A stretch of 64,000 nt of DNA from contig CAWKAZ010000012.1 of assembly GCA_963847715.1 (NCBI GenBank), forward strand, positions 310,001 to 374,000. Reading direction: 5' to 3'. Within the stretch, counting starts at the first letter, position 1. Each line of letters begins with the position of its first letter. The position numbers were made by a program, and so were the translations under genes. Origin of the DNA: Acidiflorens sp963847715. GTDB taxonomy: Bacteria > Acidobacteriota > Terriglobia > Terriglobales > Acidobacteriaceae. Positions 36,547 to 44,044 of this stretch are shown piece by piece. A model generated the notes under the pieces. It was given only the letters and a program-made list of their open reading frames with translations. It was not told the origin of the DNA and did no database searches.

Positions 36547-37683
36547 CTATAGGCGGAAAAGCTTCTGAGCATTCGTGCGGCCGATTTTGAGCCGATCCGA
36601 TTCGCTGATTGGGGCTCGATCGAACCACTCTCTGCCCGCACCCATATCTTCGAAAGGATAGTCGACGGAGTACATGACGCGGTCGACGCCGACCTCGGCG
36701 ATCACATTCGTCAAGGCGGGCGTGTGAAAGACGCCGCTGGTGGTGTAGTAAAGGTTCTCGCGGAGATACTGGCTCACGGATCGCTTGGCCTTCAAAGTAA
36801 TCGATCCTCTTGCGATGCGATTATCAATCCGCCACATGCCGAAGGGCAGGTTTTCGCCCATGTGGCCGAGGATTATCTGGAGCTTCGGATATTCATCGAA
36901 GAGGCCGCTGCCGATCAAGCGAAGGGCGTGAACCGAGGTTTCAACCGCGAATCCCCAGGGTGATCCGGAAATCCATGACTGACCTTCATACGACTGCTGA
37001 CGAGAGGGCAGCGGCGAACGGGGATGGAGATAGAACGGCACGTCGAGCTGCTGCACGGTTGCCCAGAAGGGCCGGTACTGCGGGAGATCATAGTAGACGG
37101 CCGAATCGGGCTGGCCAACTTGGGAGAATCCATGGGCCAACGCGCCGCAGAAACCTAGGTCTTTCACGCAACGCGTCAATTCTTGGGCGGCTGCTTGCGG
37201 GTCCTGCAACGGCAGGGCTGCGAAGCCTTTCAGGCGTTTGGGATTTTTCGACGACGTGCTCGGCAAGATAGTCGTTCGCACGACGCGCCGTTGCGATGGC
37301 CTGCGAAGTGTCGGGAATGCCCTGAATCCCCGGAGCGACAAGAGAAAGGATACAGAGTTCCACGCCGCCACGATCCATCTCGGCAATGCGTCCTCTGCCC
37401 ATGTCGAGGATCTGGACGCGTCTTCAGACGTGAGTCCGGAGGCGCTGCTGGCGCCGATCGTTTCCGATAGCGCAAAGTGCTCTTCGAGGGCGATTTTTCC
37501 GGCGGAGGCTGCTGGGGAGGCTTTGGCGGGATCGGGTTGCCTTCGCGGAACTGGATTTGGCGTTGGCTGGCGCTGTCGCCCCGCGAGAACGCCCGCGGTT
37601 GCGAGCGCCGCCGAACCGAGTTCGAGGAAGGTGCGGCGTGTGATCGTATTTGTTCTTGTTGGTTCGGTCCATTTCGGCTGCAC
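36547..37683 (-). CDS. Amidohydrolase 2 family protein with Tat signal, internally frameshifted twice
   Basis: A twin-arginine signal (ITRRTFLELGSAALATAGVLAG) is followed by KIALEEHFALSETIG, the start of the decarboxylase/hydrolase type of PF04909. The match leaves this frame near 37410-37425 (MGRGRIAEMDRGGVELCILSLVAPGIQGIPD is in another frame) and returns at the TTTTT run of 37244-37248, where one base too many seems present. After this the protein is intact: NPKRLKGFAALPLQDPQAAAQELTRCV, YLHPRSPLP and IILGHMGENLPF. So two single-base shifts compensate. The family decarboxylates aromatic acids or hydrolyses related rings. The GTG at 37683 is the most likely start; the frame stays open to 37878. 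Confidence 0.7.
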   Translation of the reverse strand: MQPKWTEPTRTNTITRRTFLELGSAALATAGVLAGRQRQPTPNPVPRRQPDPAKASPAASAGKIALEEHFALSETIGASSASGLTSEDASRSSTWAEDALPRWIVAAWNSVSFLLSLRGFRAFPTLRRPSQRRVVRTTILPSTSSKNPKRLKGFAALPLQDPQAAAQELTRCVKDLGFCGALAHGFSQVGQPDSAVYYDLPQYRPFWATVQQLDVPFYLHPRSPLPSRQQSYEGQSWISGSPWGFAVETSVHALRLIGSGLFDEYPKLQIILGHMGENLPFGMWRIDNRIARGSITLKAKRSVSQYLRENLYYTTSGVFHTPALTNVIAEVGVDRVMYSVDYPFEDMGAGREWFDRAPISESDRLKIGRTNAQKLFRL

Positions 37684-37943
37684 TCTCCGCCGGAAAATGA
37701 ACTTGAAGTCTACACCAGTGGGAGCTGATAACGCTCTTGTCCCAGCGCACAGCATCGGTTGTTGCGCTATATGGCGACTATCGCTGTCGCTGGCTGGGAG
37801 ACCGCCTTCGGAAGACGGCCAACTTTTATCGACAAGTGCTAGCGGGGGTGACTTTTGTTTCGGACTAATGCCAAACACAACTCGGGTTATACTCGCACAG
37901 ATCGGCCTACCTCGAGCGTGTTGTCCCTCGACCTGGAGGCGCT

Positions 37944-40034
37944 ATGAAGATCGCTCTTTTCCTCTGCCTGCTTTGGAATCTCTTGGCTTCGGCACAAACC
38001 CAAACTATCGGCGCCGTTTGCGCACCCAGTTCGGATGTCGAACAGGCTCTCAAGCGACTCAGCATCGGTTCGGGCAGTCCGGTTGAGAGTAGCTTGGAAG
38101 CCAGGAAGAGGGTCGTTGCCGAGTTGTTGCAACAGTATCCCGACGATCTCTTCGTGCACATGAAATCGCGCACAACATTCTTTTCATCAGCGGGAGCACT
38201 GCAAGTGAGGGATCAGTATCAAACGCTTGCCCAGCAGCACCCAGATAGTCTGATGTTCAAGTATCTTTATGCGCGGGCTCTGGTGGATATCGACACGCCC
38301 AGAGCGATCGAGTTGCTACGGCAGGTAGAGACGGCGGATCCGAACTTTGCCTGGACTCACCTTGAATTTGCGGGAATCCATTTGCTCGGGAAATATAGCG
38401 ACAAGCAGCAACTCCGCAACGAACTGGACAAATTCTTCGGGATCTGCCCAACGTCGTTCGACTGGTGGGCTTGGCACCTCCTCCTAGGGAATGGTTCGCC
38501 GGAAATGGCGGCTCGCTACGCGCCGGCATTGCGTGAGCGCCTTATGACGGAAACTGACCCGGACCGTTTGCGCAACTGGAAGACTGTTTGGAATCTGCAA
38601 TTCAAGGCTGCGCCTGTGTCGCAGCACGCGCAGGTGCGCAAGCAAGTCGAAGCCGATGCGGCCCGTTTGGAACGCTTGCCTGGCGAGTCCGATTCCAAGT
38701 GGCTAGCTTTTCTAAAAGGCGGATATGAACTGGCGGATGACCAGGATGCGGCGAAGCGTATCGAGCAAGGGCTGCTGACGAAATATCCGGACAGCCAGGA
38801 AGCAAAATGGATTCTTGCAGAGCGCTGGTGGAAGGAGCATCCCGCGCCAGGACCGGACGACGCCGACAGTCAGAAGCAGGCCTACTACAAATTGTCTCTG
38901 CAGCACGAGGATGAATCATTGCAGGCGTCGCCCGGCGATTCCTATCAACTTCTCGCTCGGTTCATGGACCTGAGCATGATCGACGGAACAACAGGCGAGC
39001 AGTTGACGGCAGCGGCGGATACGTTATTGAGCGCGCTGACGAAGGACCCAATTTGGCAGGGTTACCCCCCGGTTCATTTCCAAATTGCCGAAGCTTTCCT
39101 CAAGAAACATATCCACGCTGAACGGGTGTCGGGTCTTGTTGAGGAAGGTTTACGGCTCCGAGCCGGAATTGAATGGGTGCCTGACTGGGAAACAGAGGAA
39201 GACAAAGCCGAAGGGCAGCGGAGCCGCCTGCAACTCAAGACGCAGGCCGCTGAAGTTCTTACTGGGGTGGCGCGGGAGTTGAAGACGCCGGAGATCGCGC
39301 GTGCCTCCGTGATGGATCTCGACAAATGGAACCCGGAGAAGCCTGAGGATCAATCCGCCATTTGGGCGGTGAAGGCGGCCTTTGCAGAAGTCGAAGGACG
39401 CAAACTGGATGCTCTTGTGATGTACCAGGCCGCGATCAAGTCTCGCCCGCCGGATCCCGACAAGAAAAAGAAAAAAGATGAACTGGCAGACAACGAAGAG
39501 CGCCTTTGGAAAGAACTCGGCGGTAGTGCGGCCACCCGCGATTTGTGGGAGAAGAAAAACAAGATCACGGAGCTTCCGACGGAGGCAGGATGGGAAAAAC
39601 CAAGCAAAGATCTGCCAGGGTGGGAACTCACTGATCTGAAGGGCAGCACGTGGAAAATGACGTCCCTGAACGGCAAGACTGTTCTGATTAATGTTTGGGC
39701 AACGTGGTGCGGTCCGTGCCAGATGGAGCTACCCGAGTTTCAGAAGATCTACGACCAGGTAAAGGACAAGGAAGACATCACGGTTCTCTCCTTTAACGTG
39801 GACGAAGAGATCGGTAAGGTCGAGCCGTTCATCCGGCAGAAGAAATATACGTTTCCAGTTCTACTGGCTCACGACTATGTCAACGACGTGCTTGCGGGAA
39901 TTGCCATTCCGCAGGTTTGGGTCGTCGATCCCAACGGAAAATGGTTGTGGGAAAAACTTGGATTCGATTTCGAGAAAGGGGGCTGGCGGGAAGGCGTACT
40001 GGAGAAAATCGGGACGCTGAAAGTCGGGGAATAA
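37944..40034 (+). CDS. TPR protein with C-terminal TlpA-like thioredoxin domain
   Basis: 696 residues. A signal peptide (MKIALFLCLLWNLLASAQ) sends it out of the cytoplasm. The first ~560 residues are helical with TPR-like repeats (YLYARALVDIDTPRAIELLRQVE; the motif is weak in places). Near residue 580 begins a thioredoxin-like domain with WATWCGPCQMELPEFQKIYDQV, the CGPC redox pair, then FPVLLAHDYVNDVLAGIAIPQVWVVDPNG with the cis-Pro. This fits a periplasmic disulfide or cytochrome-maturation type thioredoxin whose TPR part recruits a partner. A fusion of this size is uncommon. Confidence 0.82.
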   Translation: MKIALFLCLLWNLLASAQTQTIGAVCAPSSDVEQALKRLSIGSGSPVESSLEARKRVVAELLQQYPDDLFVHMKSRTTFFSSAGALQVRDQYQTLAQQHPDSLMFKYLYARALVDIDTPRAIELLRQVETADPNFAWTHLEFAGIHLLGKYSDKQQLRNELDKFFGICPTSFDWWAWHLLLGNGSPEMAARYAPALRERLMTETDPDRLRNWKTVWNLQFKAAPVSQHAQVRKQVEADAARLERLPGESDSKWLAFLKGGYELADDQDAAKRIEQGLLTKYPDSQEAKWILAERWWKEHPAPGPDDADSQKQAYYKLSLQHEDESLQASPGDSYQLLARFMDLSMIDGTTGEQLTAAADTLLSALTKDPIWQGYPPVHFQIAEAFLKKHIHAERVSGLVEEGLRLRAGIEWVPDWETEEDKAEGQRSRLQLKTQAAEVLTGVARELKTPEIARASVMDLDKWNPEKPEDQSAIWAVKAAFAEVEGRKLDALVMYQAAIKSRPPDPDKKKKKDELADNEERLWKELGGSAATRDLWEKKNKITELPTEAGWEKPSKDLPGWELTDLKGSTWKMTSLNGKTVLINVWATWCGPCQMELPEFQKIYDQVKDKEDITVLSFNVDEEIGKVEPFIRQKKYTFPVLLAHDYVNDVLAGIAIPQVWVVDPNGKWLWEKLGFDFEKGGWREGVLEKIGTLKVGE

Positions 40035-40080
40035 TCGTCGCCTTGGCGAGTGGCGACCGAGCCCCGCGAAATAACAGCAG

Positions 40081-40110
40081 TTGACTCCCTTGCCCGACGC
40101 TTTCTAGTAT
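40081..40110 (+). promoter_or_regulatory. Likely sigma-70 promoter of hrcA-grpE
   Basis: TTGACT (40081-40086), an 18-base spacer and TAGTAT (40105-40110), about 92 bases ahead of hrcA. A hairpin GGGGC-N5-GCCCC lies close to the start codon. I see no CIRCE inverted repeat (TTAGCACTC-N9-GAGTGCTAA) here, so HrcA may not control its own operon. Confidence 0.55.
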
Positions 40111-40201
40111 TTCCTCGTAGCGGTGCGAATCTCTTATCTAAGCCGCTGCATCTAAAGAATTTAGTGGGGCGTTCAGCCCCGCACTTGGTAGACTAAAGAA
40201 G

Positions 40202-41245
40202 ATGCCACCTGGACCAGCCGGCGGGCGGGAACGCGAAATCCTGACCGCTATCGTTGAGACGTTCATTGCCAGCGGAGAACCCGTGGGGTCGCGCACGCTT
40301 GCGCGCTCCAGTCGGGAAGGGCTGAGTGCGGCTACGATCCGGAATGTGATGGCGGATCTTGCCGATGCTGGATTTCTCGAGCAACCGCACGCTTCGGCGG
40401 GACGGGTTCCGACGGCGGAGGCCTATCGTTATTACGTGGAGCAGTTGAGCGGCGAGACGCATCTTTCCCACGAGAACCAAAGCATCATTCAGGACACGTT
40501 GACGGGAGTGACCGACGTTGAAGAGTTCATGGAGCGCACTTCGCATGTGCTCTCGCTGATTTCGCACAGCGTTGGGGTTACGGTGGCAACCAGTGGCCCG
40601 CGAAACGCTTTGGAGCACGTCTACTTTTCGCGACTCAGCGATGCCAAGGTGCTGGCCGTAGTGGTGACGAAATCGGGAGTCGTCCGCGACCGCGTGTTAC
40701 GCCTCGATATTCAGCAGAACGATCTCGACCTAGCGGCGCGTTATATCAATGAAAATTTTCGCGGCTGGACGATGGGCGATATGCGCGCCGAGCTGGCCCG
40801 ACGTCTGGAAAAAGAACGCAGTGAATACGACCGCCTGATGAAGTCGATTGAGCAGCTCTACCAGCAAGGGGCGCTGGCTTCGGCGGACGATACGCAGGCG
40901 GTGTTCGTCGAAGGCGCAGCGAATCTGGTGACAGGGCAGGAAGACCGCTCACGTCTGCAGGACATGTTGCGGACGCTCGAAGAAAAGGAAAAAGTTGTGA
41001 AGCTTCTGGGCGCGTATCTGGATACGCGGCAGGAGGCGGTGCGCGTAGTGATTGGGCTCGATGAGGCGCTGCCGTCTCCATCGTTGCAGAATTTTGTCCT
41101 GATCGGAGCCCCGGCGCGGGTTGGCGGCGAAGTGATGGGATCGCTGGCGGTAATTGGGCCGACGCGGCTGGACTATCAGCACACGATGTCGGCGGTGTCG
41201 TACATCGCACGTCTGTTTGACAAACTTTTAAACGAATCGGAGTGA
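40202..41245 (+). CDS. hrcA: Heat-inducible transcriptional repressor HrcA
   Basis: 347 residues, the standard length. The N-terminal winged helix is intact: LTAIVETFIASGEPVGSRTLARSSREGLSAATIRNVMADLADAGFLEQPHASAGRVPTAEAYR. HrcA binds CIRCE elements upstream of groESL and dnaK and is stabilised by GroEL. The GAF-like C-terminal half ends in FVLIGAPARVGGEVMGSLAVIGPTRLDY. grpE starts nine bases later. Confidence 0.96.
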   Translation: MPPGPAGGREREILTAIVETFIASGEPVGSRTLARSSREGLSAATIRNVMADLADAGFLEQPHASAGRVPTAEAYRYYVEQLSGETHLSHENQSIIQDTLTGVTDVEEFMERTSHVLSLISHSVGVTVATSGPRNALEHVYFSRLSDAKVLAVVVTKSGVVRDRVLRLDIQQNDLDLAARYINENFRGWTMGDMRAELARRLEKERSEYDRLMKSIEQLYQQGALASADDTQAVFVEGAANLVTGQEDRSRLQDMLRTLEEKEKVVKLLGAYLDTRQEAVRVVIGLDEALPSPSLQNFVLIGAPARVGGEVMGSLAVIGPTRLDYQHTMSAVSYIARLFDKLLNESE

Positions 41246-41254
41246 TCTAGTTGT

Positions 41255-41821
41255 ATGGGTAAGGGAAACGGAAAAACCGAAGGCAATCTCGACCTGGATC
41301 GTGAGCTTCCGGCAAGTAGGGGTGGCGACGAACCTGCTGCGGGGGCGAGTCCGGCTGAGGGCGGCGCAGTCACGGAAGTAGAAAAGCTCAAGGCGGAGCG
41401 CGACGCACTGCTTGACCGGTTGGCCCGGCTACAGGCGGAGTTCGATAATGCACGCAAACGCGCGGTGCGGGAGCAGCAGGAGTTTCGCGAGTTCGCGGCA
41501 GCTGATGTCGTCAAGAATATTTTGCCCATCCTCGACAGTTTGGAGCTTGCACTGAAGGCGAGCGGCGATGCCAGCGATTTTCGTAACGGCGTGGAGCTGA
41601 TCTACCGGCAATTTCAGGATGCGTTGCAGAAAATCGGTGTGCAGCCGATTGCAGCACTGGGGCAACCGTTCGATCCGCGGTTTCATGAAGCGATTGAGAT
41701 GGTGGATACGACGGAGGTTCCGGATCACCAGGTGGTGGATGAGCTGCAGCGCGGCTACAAGTATAAAGAACGGCTGTTGCGGCCGGCGATGGTGCGGGTA
41801 GCGCGGAACGCGCGAGGGTAG
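41255..41821 (+). CDS. grpE: Nucleotide exchange factor GrpE
   Basis: 188 residues. A charged N-terminal tail is followed by a coiled coil (VEKLKAERDALLDRLARLQAEFDNARKRAVREQQEF), which matches GrpE's dimerising helix, and a C-terminal beta domain with GVQPIAALGQPFDPRFHEAIEMV and the end LLRPAMVRVAR. GrpE releases ADP from DnaK. It sits between hrcA and dnaJ in the usual order, but dnaK is absent from the window. Confidence 0.95.
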   Translation: MGKGNGKTEGNLDLDRELPASRGGDEPAAGASPAEGGAVTEVEKLKAERDALLDRLARLQAEFDNARKRAVREQQEFREFAAADVVKNILPILDSLELALKASGDASDFRNGVELIYRQFQDALQKIGVQPIAALGQPFDPRFHEAIEMVDTTEVPDHQVVDELQRGYKYKERLLRPAMVRVARNARG

Positions 41822-41836
41822 GGGTACGATCCTCAG

Positions 41837-41897
41837 GGGCTAAAGCCCAAGTTGATTTTATCTGGGTACGCGGCCCTAAAGGGCCGCTCTTCCACGG
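41837..41897. repeat. Two-hairpin composite element, copy 3
   Basis: Hairpin GGGC-TAAA-GCCC (41837-41848), spacer, hairpin GCGGCCC-TAAA-GGGCCGC (41870-41887), tail TCTTCCACGG (41888-41897). It lies between grpE and dnaJ inside an otherwise clear operon. Confidence 0.88.
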
Positions 41898-41930
41898 TAG
41901 CGATTCTTCATTGATAGAGCGGGGGAGATT

Positions 41931-43064
41931 CTGGCAGCGAATACTAAGCGGGATTTTTACGAGGTGCTCGGAGTTACACGGGCATCGACGGACGTTGAGA
42001 TCAAGAGCGCTTATCGCAAGCTTGCGATGACGTACCATCCAGACCGTAATCCCAACAATCCGGACGCGGAAGACAAATTCAAAGAGATCACCGAGGCTTA
42101 CGCGATTCTCGCGGATAGCGAGAAACGGTCGTTGTATGACCGCTTTGGACATGCGGGCTTGGGCGGCGGTGGCGGCGCTGCGGCGGGATTCGATCCTGCG
42201 ATCTTTCAGGATTTCGGCGATATTTTCGGCGACATCTTCGGTTTCGGCGATGTGTTTGGCCAGGGCGGAGGCCGCCGCCGGAGCCGCGCGCAGCGAGGTG
42301 CTGATCTTCGCGAGGATCTCCATCTCGAATTTGGCGAAGCCGTTTTCGGTATCGAGAAGCAAGTGAACGTGCGTCGTCATGAGACTTGCGATTCGTGCCG
42401 CGGCAACGGTGCGGCTCCGGGGAAAGCTCCGGTCGCTTGCAAGTCATGCCAGGGCCGTGGGCAGGTGCGTTATCAACAAGGCTTCTTCAGCATCGCGCGA
42501 ACCTGTCCAACCTGTCAGGGGGCGGGCAGCGTGATCACCGATCCGTGTCCCAAGTGCAAGGGCGAAGGGCGGTTACTGCGCGAGAAGATGGTTGAGGCGA
42601 AGGTGCCGGCGGGAGTCGAGGACGGCACGAGAATTCGTTTCACTGGTCTGGGAGAAGCGGGGGCGTTCGGAGGTCCGGCCGGCGACTTGTATGTGGTGCT
42701 GCACGTCAAAGAGCATGCTTTCTTTGAGCGCGAGGGCAACGACATTCACTGCGTCGTGCCGATTTCGTTTCCGCAGGCGGCGCTCGGAACAGAGATTGTG
42801 GTTCCGACGCTTGAGGGTGAGCACAAGCTGAAGGTTCCGGAAGGCACACAGTCAGGAACGTCATTTCGAATCCGCAATAAGGGAGTGCCGGTGCTCAATG
42901 GACACGGCAAGGGCGATCTCTACGTCGAGGTCCGCATCCAGACGCCGGGCAAGCTGAATAAACGGCAGCGCGAACTGTTGGCGGAACTCGGAGAGTTGTC
43001 TCCGGTGGAGAACAAGCCACAGAGCCGGTCGCTGTTGGGGCGCGTGAAGGATATGTTTGCGTAG
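41931..43064 (+). CDS. dnaJ: Chaperone protein DnaJ, apparently starting at CTG
   Basis: 377 residues with the start used here. The J-domain reads NTKRDFYEVLGVTRAS and contains the HPD motif in YHPDRN; then come a G/F-rich linker, four CxxCxGxG zinc-finger repeats (CDSCRGNG, CKSCQGRG, CPTCQGAG, CPKCKGEG) and the C-terminal peptide-binding domains. The frame is open back to a TAG at 41898, yet there is no ATG, GTG or TTG before the GTG at 41964, which is inside the J-domain. CTG 41931 is exactly where the homologous Met would lie, five bases after GGGGG; ATT 41928 is a less likely option. A sequence error replacing ATG is also possible. Confidence 0.92.
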   Translation: MAANTKRDFYEVLGVTRASTDVEIKSAYRKLAMTYHPDRNPNNPDAEDKFKEITEAYAILADSEKRSLYDRFGHAGLGGGGGAAAGFDPAIFQDFGDIFGDIFGFGDVFGQGGGRRRSRAQRGADLREDLHLEFGEAVFGIEKQVNVRRHETCDSCRGNGAAPGKAPVACKSCQGRGQVRYQQGFFSIARTCPTCQGAGSVITDPCPKCKGEGRLLREKMVEAKVPAGVEDGTRIRFTGLGEAGAFGGPAGDLYVVLHVKEHAFFEREGNDIHCVVPISFPQAALGTEIVVPTLEGEHKLKVPEGTQSGTSFRIRNKGVPVLNGHGKGDLYVEVRIQTPGKLNKRQRELLAELGELSPVENKPQSRSLLGRVKDMFA

Positions 43065-43172
43065 AGCTGTCAGCTATCAGCCGCCAGCCTTCAGCCTTCA
43101 GCCTTCAGTAAAAACACATTACCCGCCAGCTCAAACGAATGCGCCTTTACTTATCGCTGATTGCTGAAAGCT
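43065..43172. repeat. CAGCTATCAG/CAGCCTTCAG-type repeats in inverted layout
   Basis: Forward arm 43065-43109 of CAGCYWTCAG words and a shorter reverse-complement arm 43155-43172, between dnaJ and rsmE. Related to the words at 14793 and 27199. Confidence 0.65.
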
Positions 43173-43176
43173 AGAC

Positions 43177-43905
43177 ATGTCGCGCCGCCGCTGGATTGCC
43201 GATGAAGTTGTTGGGGATACAGCCGCTCTTGTCGGCGAGCATGCGGCTCACCTGGCGCGCGTTCTGCGCGCTGAAGTTGGACAGGAATTCGATCTCACAA
43301 CTGCGGACGGGGTACGGCGGGGAGTGATTACCGCGGTCGGCGATACTCGCGTGGAATTCAGGCTGGGCGACGTTCAGGTGTTGAAGCCGCTCCCGAATAT
43401 CACGCTGGCTTTGGCCGTTTTCAAGTTCGATCGCATGGAGTGGGCGATCGAAAAGTGTACCGAGATTGGCGTGGCGCGCATTATTCCCGTCATCGCGCGC
43501 CGGACCGATGCGTACCTGGCTACCGCTGCCGTGAAACGGCACGAACGCTGGCAGCGTCTGGTACGTCAGGCGGCGGAACAGTCGAGGCGCGCCGCGGTTC
43601 CGGAAGTTATAGCGCCGGTGAAGTTGAAGGACCTGGGGAGAGCGCTGCTTGCAGTCGATGTGACTCGTATTGTTCTCGCGGAGTCTCTGGCTGAGTCAGG
43701 GGATAGCGATCGACTGGGAGACATTTTGAAGTCTGGCGTGCACGGCGTCGTTCTTGCCGTTGGTCCAGAAGGTGGATGGGCGGACGAGGAGTTGGCTTGG
43801 TTTCGCGACGCGGGGTGGGCTGCGGCTTCGCTTGGCCAGACTATCTTGCGGGCGGAGACAGCCGCGATTGTCGCGACGGCGCTGGTTTTGGAAGCGTTGC
43901 GGTGA
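43177..43905 (+). CDS. rsmE: 16S rRNA (uracil1498-N3)-methyltransferase RsmE
   Basis: 242 residues. The N-terminal PUA-like part (HAAHLARVLRAEVGQEFDLTTADG) leads to the SPOUT domain: LAVFKFDRMEWAIEKCTEIGVARIIPVI and the knot motif VLAVGPEGGWADEELAWF with ILRAETAAIVATALVLEAL. It methylates U1498 of 16S rRNA. The gene often sits near dnaJ, as here. Confidence 0.95.
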   Translation: MSRRRWIADEVVGDTAALVGEHAAHLARVLRAEVGQEFDLTTADGVRRGVITAVGDTRVEFRLGDVQVLKPLPNITLALAVFKFDRMEWAIEKCTEIGVARIIPVIARRTDAYLATAAVKRHERWQRLVRQAAEQSRRAAVPEVIAPVKLKDLGRALLAVDVTRIVLAESLAESGDSDRLGDILKSGVHGVVLAVGPEGGWADEELAWFRDAGWAAASLGQTILRAETAAIVATALVLEALR

Positions 43906-43926
43906 TTTTCAGATCAAAGAGCACCG

Positions 43927-43984
43927 GGGCTGAAGCCCATTGTGAATCAGAACTGCGCGGCCCTAAAGGACCGCTATTCCACGG
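43927..43984. repeat. Two-hairpin composite element, copy 4
   Basis: Hairpin GGGC-TGAA-GCCC (43927-43938), spacer, hairpin GCGGCCC-TAAA-GGACCGC-like (43957-43974, one mismatch), tail TATTCCACGG. It is between rsmE and the helicase. Confidence 0.82.
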
Positions 43985-44044
43985 CAGCTGAGGTGTGCGT
44001 TTCCGCACAGCCTTCCACAAGCGACCTCTGATATTCTCCGGCTA

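Noticed and set aside
40040..40200. CIRCE element upstream of hrcA
   Set aside because: I looked for TTAGCACTC-N9-GAGTGCTAA and found none.
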